Assembly (NCBI GenBank): GCA_013298485.1
Contig: JAAFHS010000081.1
Span: 1-8,259 of the forward strand
Direction of reading: 5' to 3'
DNA: 8,259 nucleotides
Source: Rhodobacterales bacterium
GTDB lineage: Bacteria > Pseudomonadota > Alphaproteobacteria > Rhodobacterales > Rhodobacteraceae
In this document: piece by piece, positions 1-5,026 of the stretch
How the letters are laid out: the number at the start of each line of letters is the position of its first letter
Numbering within the stretch: position 1 is the stretch's first letter
Notes under the pieces: generated by a model
The model's database searches: none
Told to the model about the DNA's origin: nothing
What the model saw: the letters and a program-made list of their open reading frames with translations, nothing else
Position numbers and translations under genes: made by a program

Positions 1-97
1 ACGGCTGTCAATTTTCAACTTTCTTTATATTTATCAAAAGCATGACTCTTCAAAACGAGGTCGTTTTAACACTTTTGAAACCTTTTGAGATCGGAAA
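1..97. promoter_or_regulatory. AT-rich control region with dyad symmetry
   Basis: This stretch is far richer in A and T than the rest of the window and has no convincing gene. It contains a near-perfect palindrome at 52-67 (AAAACGA, two-base centre, TCGTTTT). Around it lie TCAAAAG at 34-40 and its reverse complement CTTTTGA at 72-78, repeated ten bases later at 82-88. A TTGACA hexamer reads leftward at 11-6 and could be the -35 box of a gene beyond the left edge, with its -10 box outside the window. The dyads look like operator sites for a dimeric regulator. The identity of the regulator and of the controlled gene cannot be seen. Confidence 0.35.
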
Positions 98-120
98 GAT
101 GGGCAGATTGCCCATCCTAC
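98..120 (-). repeat. REP-like palindrome with GTAG head, copy 1
   Basis: Read on the minus strand this begins with GTAG and then forms a perfect 8-bp hairpin (GATGGGCA, three-base loop, TGCCCATC; stem arms 98-105 and 109-116). A GTAG tetranucleotide at the foot of a short GC-rich hairpin is the signature of REP elements moved by TnpA-REP (RAYT) transposases. The hairpin is followed on the minus strand by a short T-rich stretch, so it could also help end transcription of the leftward gene at 228-896. A related copy lies at 2942-2980. Confidence 0.6.
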
Positions 121-142
121 GCGACGGGCGTGATCGGGGAGA

Positions 143-164
143 GCCGGGATGAAGCCCGGCCTAC
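143..164 (-). repeat. REP-like palindrome with GTAG head, copy 2
   Basis: On the minus strand this reads GTAGGCCGGG, a short loop, then CCCGGC. The stem arms are 143-148 and 155-160, with a six-base loop. It has the same orientation and the same GTAGG start as copy 1, which lies about 22 bases to the left, but the stem sequence differs. The tandem arrangement downstream of a gene stop is typical of REP elements. Confidence 0.5.
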
Positions 165-227
165 AATCACTGATGGTGATCGTCGGTCAGAATGCCATGC
201 AAGCACGGCACCATACGCCGTCGTGCC

Positions 228-896
228 TTATCGGCGTTTGCCTGCGGGCATCGGGATGCCGTCATTATCAAACCTGCTGTTGACCGGGACACCGACCAGG
301 CGCTTGCTTTTGCGATAGGTGCGGTTCATCAGGAGCAGCTCGTCCAAAGTGATGGCGCTGCCGGAGGTGCGGTTTGCATGGTCGCGTGCCACCTTGTAGG
401 CGACAGCATGAATGGCCGCCTTTCGCTGCATCAGCCAGAGGGGATTTTCGGAGACGGACCCAAGACATTCCTCTTGCCAGTAGATGTCGAACAGGCATCC
501 GCCGAGGTAGGCTGTCGCCTCGTCCGTCATGGAGAGCGGGCGATAGGCCTTGCCGTTCCATGTGACGCTGCGGCCCTGCAGGTCGCGCAGCGCGTGAATG
601 CCTTCGTGCACGAGGGCGAGGCGCTGGAAGCGGTCGCTGGACGCCCAGTCACGACCGGGGATCAGGATTTCGTTGGTGGCGGGATCATATCCGGCCTCTG
701 CCCCGCTGCTGATTTTGGCGATCTTGATGCCGATCCCCTTGCCGTTCTTGCCGCCAATCGTGATGGCGCGGGCGATGGTGGCGAGGCCTGCCCCCGTGAC
801 ATGCATGCCACCGACCCAATAATCGAGGCGGCGGCAGGGGCGCGAGGTGAGGATCGCGCTGAAGCGCTGGGCAATGACGGTCGTGTCGTCGGGCAT
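228..896 (-). CDS. Putative HExxH zinc metallopeptidase, function unknown
   Basis: The protein has 222 residues from the ATG at 896-894, chosen because an AAGGA ribosome site lies five bases upstream. An in-frame ATG two codons earlier overlaps that site, and the longer frame to 992 has no ribosome site. The sequence LVHEGIHALRD (H97, E98, H101) is an HExxH zinc site, and DEATAY (E126) 25 residues later could supply the third ligand, as in gluzincin peptidases. A glycine- and lysine-rich segment (about residues 36-65) precedes it. No signal peptide or membrane segment is seen, so a cytoplasmic protein is likely. It diverges from the GTA operon and shares its 384-base control region. Similar short orphan HExxH proteins occur in many proteobacteria, often uncharacterised or toxin-associated. 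The peptidase fold is inferred from the motif only, and a role in GTA biology is unproven. Confidence 0.7.
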   Translation of the reverse strand: MPDDTTVIAQRFSAILTSRPCRRLDYWVGGMHVTGAGLATIARAITIGGKNGKGIGIKIAKISSGAEAGYDPATNEILIPGRDWASSDRFQRLALVHEGIHALRDLQGRSVTWNGKAYRPLSMTDEATAYLGGCLFDIYWQEECLGSVSENPLWLMQRKAAIHAVAYKVARDHANRTSGSAITLDELLLMNRTYRKSKRLVGVPVNSRFDNDGIPMPAGKRR

Positions 897-1031
897 GATC
901 ATCCTTATGGGGCGAAGGTGTGCCTGCCTGCCTGCCGCCGGAATTTGCGGCAAGGTGTCCGGCTTTTGCAAGGCGGCCTGATGCCGGCCCAAATTTCCAG
1001 CATCTGCAGGCTATCACAGGGCGCCCATGCC

Positions 1032-1060
1032 CGCACAGGCGGGTATTCCTGACCTGTGCG
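1032..1060. promoter_or_regulatory. 8-bp inverted repeat, candidate operator
   Basis: CGCACAGG (1032-1039) and CCTGTGCG (1053-1060) are perfect reverse complements separated by 13 bases. The half-sites are 21 bases apart centre to centre, about two helical turns, so both would lie on one face of the DNA. That fits a dimeric regulator better than an RNA hairpin, and there is no T tract. It lies roughly 115-145 bases before the predicted GTA transcript start. The binding protein is unknown. Confidence 0.35.
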
Positions 1061-1084
1061 TGGTAGGGGGCGGGGGGGAAAGCC

Positions 1085-1099
1085 TTAAGAAACAGTTAA
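1085..1099 (+). promoter_or_regulatory. CtrA-type binding site
   Basis: The sequence is TTAA, seven bases, TTAA, followed by C. This matches the full CtrA consensus of alphaproteobacteria, TTAA-N7-TTAAC. The site is centred at 1092, about 84 bases before the predicted transcript start at about 1176. That is further upstream than classic CtrA-activated promoters, where the site overlaps -35. CtrA is known to be needed for GTA production in Rhodobacter capsulatus, with much of the effect running through the activator GafA, so a site directly before the structural operon is notable. TTAA pairs can occur by chance, but they are rarer in GC-rich DNA. Confidence 0.5.
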
Positions 1100-1121
1100 C
1101 AATGCGTCCTGCAAGGCATTG
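1100..1121. promoter_or_regulatory. CAATGC/GCATTG dyad, candidate activator site
   Basis: CAATGC (1100-1105) and GCATTG (1116-1121) form a 6-bp inverted repeat with a ten-base spacer. A further CATTG follows at 1126-1130. The dyad abuts the CtrA-type site and is centred near -65 relative to the predicted start, a usual place for an upstream activator such as GafA. Assignment to GafA is a guess from position only. Confidence 0.3.
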
Positions 1122-1140
1122 GTATCATTGAATTTTGTGA

Positions 1141-1169
1141 TTGACTCAGCGCCCGGTCAAAGGTATACC
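1141..1169 (+). promoter_or_regulatory. Sigma70-like promoter of the GTA operon
   Basis: TTGACT (1141-1146) and TATACC (1164-1169) are separated by exactly 17 bases, the optimal spacing. Transcription would start near 1175-1177, just over 100 bases before the g1 start codon. The -35 box differs from consensus at one position and the -10 box at two, so basal activity could be substantial. That makes the terminator immediately downstream meaningful. No other comparably good promoter is seen before g1. Confidence 0.6.
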
Positions 1170-1175
1170 TTGTGG

Positions 1176-1231
1176 CATGCTGGAAGAAATGGGCGAGCGG
1201 CTTGGGGGTGACACCCCAGGGCCGCTTTTTT
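1176..1231 (+). ncRNA. Short terminated leader RNA, candidate attenuator product
   Basis: Transcription from the promoter at 1141-1169 would meet a strong intrinsic terminator after about 55 bases, well before g1. Unless the polymerase reads through, the product would be a short RNA made mostly of the terminator hairpin. It could be a by-product of attenuation or antitermination control of the GTA operon, or a small RNA in its own right. The evidence is the order of the two signals; no family was recognised. Confidence 0.35.
1196..1231 (+). terminator. Intrinsic terminator in the GTA operon leader
   Basis: AGCGGC (1196-1201) pairs with GCCGCT (1221-1226). Above it are two G-T wobbles and one G-A mismatch, then GGGGT (1205-1209) pairs with ACCCC (1213-1217) around a three-base loop. 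Six T residues follow (1226-1231). It reads terminator-like only on the plus strand. The nearest gene to its left runs the other way, so it cannot end an upstream plus-strand gene in this window. It therefore acts on the leader transcript of the GTA operon. CGAGCG (1194-1199) could instead pair with CGCTCG (1236-1241), which would open the base of the stem. Confidence 0.8.
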
Positions 1232-1280
1232 GTTTCGCTCGTGCGGTGGGGGTAACGGCATGAGAGCGGGTTGAGCAGAC

Positions 1281-1598
1281 ATGGATATCAATATCTCCGA
1301 TCTGGAGAAAGTGCCGGTCGAACGCCTACTGGCGGCGACGGAAAACATGCTGGCACGGGCTGCAATGCAGTTCGAAGAGGCGATCCGGCGGATGGAACGG
1401 GCCGAGGCGGTGCCTGTGAAGACCGCGACGACAGCGATGGATGGCTATATGGCGGCCTTCCAGCGCGCGATGACGGAAAGGGATAAAGTTGACAAAATCC
1501 GCAATCAGATCTCCGGGACGGTCGGAGAGCGAAGTCTCGACCTGGACGCCGCGCGCGTTGAAATCGGGCGCAGGCTGGCTTGCCTCCGCGACGCCTGA
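1281..1598 (+). CDS. orfg1: GTA small terminase subunit (gp1)
   Basis: This 105-residue protein begins the GTA structural cluster and corresponds by position and size to RcGTA gp1, described as the small terminase (TerS). TerS proteins form rings that present DNA to the large terminase for packaging. The sequence is rich in Glu, Arg and Ala with helical heptad character at residues 8-45 and again at 60-100, consistent with a coiled-coil oligomer. No helix-turn-helix is evident, in keeping with the GTA habit of packaging DNA with little sequence choice. The ribosome site is weak (only GAG at 1273-1275). Its last 110 bases overlap the start of g2 in another frame. The name rests mainly on context. 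Confidence 0.8.
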   Translation: MDINISDLEKVPVERLLAATENMLARAAMQFEEAIRRMERAEAVPVKTATTAMDGYMAAFQRAMTERDKVDKIRNQISGTVGERSLDLDAARVEIGRRLACLRDA

Positions 1599-2907
1599 AC
1601 AGGTGGATGCGTTTCTGGGGGGGCTGGGAGAGAACGCGCTGCTGGCCCTGCCGTGGCTGTTCGAATTCTGGGCTTTGCCGCACCAACTGCCACCCGAGGG
1701 GGCCTGGAAGACCTGGGTCATCATGGGGGGGCGGGGTGCCGGCAAGACACGGGCCGGGGCGGAATGGGTGCGGGGCGAAGTGGAAGGCCCGACACCCGCC
1801 GACCCCGGCCGGTCGCGGCGCGTGGCCCTGATGGGCGAGACGGTGGAGCAGGTCATCAGCGTGATGATCTTTGGCGAGAGCGGGATCATGGCGTGTTCGC
1901 CCCCCGACCGCAAACCGGCGTGGCATGCGGGGCGCCGCGAGCTGACCTGGGCGAACGGGGCGGTGGCGCAGGTGATGTCGGCGCACAACCCGGAGAGTTT
2001 GCGGGGGCCGCAGTTCGATGCGGCCTGGGTGGATGAGCTGGCGAAATGGCCGAAGGCGGAGCAGGCCTGGGCGATGCTGCAGTTCGCGCTGCGGCTGGGG
2101 CCGAACCCGCGGCAGGTGGTGACGACGACGCCGCGCAATGTGGAAGTGCTGAAGGCGATCTTGCAGAACCCGTCGACGGTGCTGACGCATGCGCCGACGG
2201 AAGCGAACAAGGCCTATCTCGCGAAATCCTTCCTGGCGGAGGTGGAGGCGCGCTATGGCGGCACCACGCTCGGGCGGCAGGAGCTGGACGGGGTGATCGT
2301 GGAGGCGGTCGAGGGCGCGCTATGGTCGCGTGGCATGATCGCAGCGGCCCAGAGGGCGGCACAGCCGGGCAGATTCAGCCGGATCGTGGTGGCGGTGGAC
2401 CCGGCGGTCAGTGCGGGACCGGGGGCGGATGCCTGCGGGATCATGGTGGTGGGGGCGCTGACGGACGGGGAGCCGCGTGACTGGCGGGCGGTGGTGCTGG
2501 AGGATGCGACGGTGCAGGGGGCGGGGCCGGACGAATGGGCGCGCGCGGCGGTGGCGGCGGTTGACCGGTGGAAAGCCGATAAGCTGATCGCGGAGGCCAA
2601 TCAGGGGGGCAAGCTGGTGGAAAGCGTGATCCGGACGGTGGACAGTCTGGTTCCCCTGAAGCTGGTGCATGCGTCAGACGGCAAGGGCGCGCGGGCGGAG
2701 CCGGTGGCGGCCTTGTACGAGCAGGGGCGCATTGCGCATGTGGCGGGGCTGCAGGGTCTGGAGGATCAGATGATGCGGATGACGGCGCAGGGCTATCTCG
2801 GGCGGGGATCGCCGGACCGGGTGGATGCGCTGGTCTGGGCGGTGACGGAGTTGATCCTGGAGCCTTCGCGGATGCGGCGGGACCCGCGGGTGCGATCACT
2901 GATCTGA
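1489..2907 (+). CDS. orfg2: GTA large terminase subunit TerL (gp2)
   Basis: This is the 472-residue packaging motor, which hydrolyses ATP to pump DNA into the head through the portal and cuts DNA when the head is full. The N-terminal ATPase domain has a Walker A motif GGRGAGKT (80-87), a Walker B ending in VDEL (D182, E183) and a coupling motif TTTP (212-215). The C-terminal RNase H-like nuclease shows acidic residues at D304 (AVDP), E369 (IAEAN) and D446 (SPDRVDAL). Length is normal for the family. The start is TTG at 1489, supported by AAGGGA five bases upstream; this gives a 110-base overlap with g1. A later TTG at 1558 has no ribosome site. All key residues are present, so the enzyme looks intact. 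It is followed by a 100-base gap holding a REP-like palindrome before the portal gene. Confidence 0.95.
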   Translation: MTKSAIRSPGRSESEVSTWTPRALKSGAGWLASATPEQVDAFLGGLGENALLALPWLFEFWALPHQLPPEGAWKTWVIMGGRGAGKTRAGAEWVRGEVEGPTPADPGRSRRVALMGETVEQVISVMIFGESGIMACSPPDRKPAWHAGRRELTWANGAVAQVMSAHNPESLRGPQFDAAWVDELAKWPKAEQAWAMLQFALRLGPNPRQVVTTTPRNVEVLKAILQNPSTVLTHAPTEANKAYLAKSFLAEVEARYGGTTLGRQELDGVIVEAVEGALWSRGMIAAAQRAAQPGRFSRIVVAVDPAVSAGPGADACGIMVVGALTDGEPRDWRAVVLEDATVQGAGPDEWARAAVAAVDRWKADKLIAEANQGGKLVESVIRTVDSLVPLKLVHASDGKGARAEPVAALYEQGRIAHVAGLQGLEDQMMRMTAQGYLGRGSPDRVDALVWAVTELILEPSRMRRDPRVRSLI

Positions 2908-2941
2908 ATGAGGCGTGCGAGCCGGGGCGACATGACGGGGC

Positions 2942-2980
2942 GATGGGCGAACCCGGCGTTGCCGGAACCGCCCATCCTAC
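2942..2980 (-). repeat. REP-like palindrome with GTAG head, copy 3, inside GTA operon
   Basis: This is a 35-base hairpin followed by CTAC, so on the minus strand it starts with GTAG like the two copies at the left of the window. An 8-bp outer stem (GATGGGCG at 2942-2949 with CGCCCATC at 2969-2976) surrounds a symmetric three-by-three internal loop (AAC on both sides). Inside is a 5-bp stem CCGGC/GCCGG with a three-base loop. It fills much of the gap between g2 and g3, where most neighbouring genes overlap or nearly touch. There is no T tract, so it is not a classic terminator, though it may affect mRNA stability or polymerase passage. Confidence 0.65.
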
Positions 2981-3007
2981 GGAAACCGACAGAATTCAGG
3001 AGCTGAC

Positions 3008-4183
3008 ATGGTGTTCGATTTTATGCGGCGCGGCCCGAAGGCGGCACCGGAGGCGAAGGCGTCTGCGACGGGGCGGGTTGTGGCGTTCGGCACGTCGGGG
3101 CGGGTGGCGTGGAGCCCGCGCGATGTGGTCAGCCTGACCAAGACAGGGTTTCAGGGCAATCCGGTGGGGTTTCGCGCGGTCAAGCTGATTGCCGAAGCGG
3201 CGGCGGCGCTGCCGCTGGTGCTGCAGGACGATGCGCAGCGGTATGAGACGCACCCCGTGCTGGGGCTGCTGGCGCGACCGAACGGGGCGCAGGGGCGGGC
3301 GGAGTTTCTGGAGGCGGTCTATGGCTATCTGATGCTGACGGGGAACGCCTATCTTGAGGCGGTGCCGGGGGCGGGCGCGAGCCCTGGCGAGTTGCATGTG
3401 CTGCGCCCGGACCGGATGGCGGTGGTGCCGGGGGCGGATGGCTGGCCTGTGGCCTATGAGTATACGGTGGGCAGCCGCAAGCACCGGTTCGACATGACGG
3501 GCGAGACGCAGCCTGTCTGCCATCTGAAGACGTTTCATCCGCAGGATGACCATTACGGCCTGTCGCCCTTGCAGGCGGCGGCGGTGGCGGTGGATCTGCA
3601 TAACGCGGCGAGTGCCTGGTCGAAGGCCCTGCTGGACAATGCAGCAAGGCCGAGCGGGGCGATTGTCTACAAGGGGGCGGATGGGCAATCCGCGCTGACG
3701 TCGGATCAGTATGACCGGCTGTTGTCGGAGATGGAGAGCCATCATCAGGGGGCGCGGAATGCGGGGCGGCCCATGCTGCTGGAAGGGGGGCTGGACTGGA
3801 AGCCGATGGGGTTTTCCCCGAGCGACATGGAGTTCCAGAAGACCAAGGAGGCGGCGGCGCGCGAAATTGCCATCGCATTCGGGGTGCCGCCGATGCTGGT
3901 GGGGATCACGGGGGATGCGACTTATGCGAATTACCAGGAGGCGAACCGGGCGTTTTACCGCCTGACGGTGCTGCCGCTGGCGGCCAAGGTGCTGGCGGAT
4001 ATCTCGCATTGGCTGGCGGGGTTCACGGGCGAGATGGCGGAGTTGCGGGTGGACCTGGATCAGGTGCCGGCGCTGTCGGCGGAACGGGATCAGCAATGGG
4101 CGCGGGTGGGGGCGGCTGCGTTCCTGAGCGCGGGCGAAAAGCGGGTTCTGCTGGGCCTGCCGCGTGAGGCCGATGGGGAATGA
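3008..4183 (+). CDS. orfg3: GTA portal protein (gp3), HK97 family
   Basis: This 391-residue protein forms the dodecameric ring at one head vertex through which DNA enters and leaves and on which the terminase docks. Family signatures include TGNAYLE (111-117), LRPDRM (132-137), FGVPPMLVG (291-299) and NYQEANRAFY (308-317), in the order seen in HK97-type portals. The N-terminal 25 residues are basic and probably flexible. The start ATG has an ideal AGGAG site at 2998-3002, five bases upstream. The end overlaps g3.5 by an ATGA. Length is typical and no defect is seen. Confidence 0.95.
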   Translation: MVFDFMRRGPKAAPEAKASATGRVVAFGTSGRVAWSPRDVVSLTKTGFQGNPVGFRAVKLIAEAAAALPLVLQDDAQRYETHPVLGLLARPNGAQGRAEFLEAVYGYLMLTGNAYLEAVPGAGASPGELHVLRPDRMAVVPGADGWPVAYEYTVGSRKHRFDMTGETQPVCHLKTFHPQDDHYGLSPLQAAAVAVDLHNAASAWSKALLDNAARPSGAIVYKGADGQSALTSDQYDRLLSEMESHHQGARNAGRPMLLEGGLDWKPMGFSPSDMEFQKTKEAAAREIAIAFGVPPMLVGITGDATYANYQEANRAFYRLTVLPLAAKVLADISHWLAGFTGEMAELRVDLDQVPALSAERDQQWARVGAAAFLSAGEKRVLLGLPREADGE

Positions 4184-4425
4184 CCACGCCGCGCAAGGAA
4201 CCGGGATCACGGTTTTTATACGACAGTTTCGATGTGGCATCGGCGCGGATCGAGGCGAATGAGCGGGTGATGGCAGAACGCTGGTCGGCCCTGGATTTCC
4301 GGCTGGCGCAGATTGATGCGGCGCTGGAGCGGCTGGAAAAGCGCATCTGGGTGGGTGTTTACGGGGTTGCGGCCTTTCTGCTGGCGCAGGGGGCCGAGGC
4401 CATCATGCAGGCAGCGGCGAGGTGA
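4180..4425 (+). CDS. orfg3.5: GTA gp3.5, small head-formation protein
   Basis: The 81-residue protein sits between portal and protease, the position of RcGTA orfg3.5 (RCAP_rcc01685 family, linked to head formation). Residues 15-55 look helical and charged, with heptad-like spacing. Residues 57-76 are hydrophobic enough for one membrane or buried helix (WVGVYGVAAFLLAQ). It starts inside the portal stop by an ATGA overlap, so its translation is probably coupled to g3. Its exact molecular role is not visible. The call rests on position, size and overall resemblance. Confidence 0.8.
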   Translation: MTTPRKEPGSRFLYDSFDVASARIEANERVMAERWSALDFRLAQIDAALERLEKRIWVGVYGVAAFLLAQGAEAIMQAAAR

Positions 4426-4430
4426 GAGCG

Positions 4431-4988
4431 ATGGAGATGACGAATTGGGGCGCGCCGGAGCGCAAGTATCACCGCCCGGAGGCGGGGCTGGTGGTGACGG
4501 AGGGCTGTCATGTGCAGGGCTATGCGAGCCTGTTCGGGGTGCGCGATCAGGGCGGCGATGTCGTGCGGCCCGGGGCCTATGCAGCGAGCCTTGCGGCGCT
4601 GGGGGCGTCGGGGCGGCGGGTCAAGATGCTGTGGCAGCATGATCCGGCGCAACCGATCGGCGTCTGGGATGAGGCGCGCGAGGATGCGAGGGGCCTGTGG
4701 GTCAAGGGGCGTATCCTGCAGGATGTGGAGCGGGGGCGCGAGGCGGCGGCCCTGCTGGCGGCGGGGGCGATTGATGGGCTGTCCATCGGGTATCGCACGC
4801 TGCGGGCGGAACGCGATGGCAAGGGGCAACGCCTGCTTGCCGAGCTGGAGCTTTGGGAAGTGTCGCTGGTGACGTTCCCGATGCTTCCCGAGGCGCGGGT
4901 CACGGCCAAGGGCGATGCCCTGGACGGTGACTGGCGCGAGGTGGTGCTGGCCCTTGAGGCGGCGCGACAGAGCCTGGCCGGGCGCTGA
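4431..4988 (+). CDS. orfg4: GTA prohead protease (gp4), HK97/U35 family
   Basis: This serine protease, 185 residues from ATG 4431, trims the capsid precursor during head maturation. The expected catalytic residues are visible: H70 in LWQHDP, S118 in GLSIGY and E143 in LWEVSLVT. Their spacing is close to that in HK97 gp4. The fold marker GYASLFGVRDQGGD (30-43) is also present. An AGGTGAG site at 4420-4426 supports ATG 4431. GTG 4422, overlapping the g3.5 stop, and ATG 4437 are less likely starts. A 38-base gap separates it from the capsid gene. The protein appears complete. Confidence 0.92.
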   Translation: MEMTNWGAPERKYHRPEAGLVVTEGCHVQGYASLFGVRDQGGDVVRPGAYAASLAALGASGRRVKMLWQHDPAQPIGVWDEAREDARGLWVKGRILQDVERGREAAALLAAGAIDGLSIGYRTLRAERDGKGQRLLAELELWEVSLVTFPMLPEARVTAKGDALDGDWREVVLALEAARQSLAGR

Positions 4989-5026
4989 CCGCGCGGCCCT
5001 ATTCACGATCAAATTGAGGACATGAC

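Larger units (their letters stand above)
897..1280. promoter_or_regulatory. Divergent control region upstream of the GTA operon
   Basis: This 384-base stretch separates the leftward peptidase gene from g1 and holds no convincing protein gene. From left to right it contains: a run of four TGCC units (921-936); a TGCCGC/GCGGCA dyad (933-938 and 947-952) in the peptidase leader; an 8-bp inverted repeat (1032-1060); a G5-C-G7 tract (1066-1078); a CtrA-type site (1085-1099); a second dyad (1100-1121); a sigma70-like promoter (1141-1169); and an intrinsic terminator (1196-1231). The density of dyads just before a GTA operon marks it as the main switch for particle production. No clear promoter for the leftward gene was found. 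Confidence 0.6.

Noticed and set aside
203..226. Terminator of the peptidase gene just after its stop
   Set aside because: Short overlapping inverted repeats exist on the minus strand, but the best stem is only 5 bp and no T tract follows.
192..1052. Plus-strand frame of 286 codons over the peptidase gene
   Set aside because: The minus-strand frame has a ribosome site and an HExxH motif in a sensible protein. The plus-strand translation shows no family features.
1288..2210. Two minus-strand frames of about 300 codons opposite g1 and g2
   Set aside because: Arg/Pro/Ser-rich low-complexity translations are typical shadows in GC-rich DNA. The plus strand has an intact terminase with all motifs.
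2942..2980. Intrinsic terminator between terL and portal
   Set aside because: The hairpin has no following T run and has the GTAG foot of a REP element, so it was called a repeat.
2996..4240. Long minus-strand frame of 414 codons opposite the portal gene
   Set aside because: It mirrors the G-rich codons of the portal gene, is dominated by Arg, His and Pro, and has no recognisable domain. The plus strand carries a clear HK97 portal.
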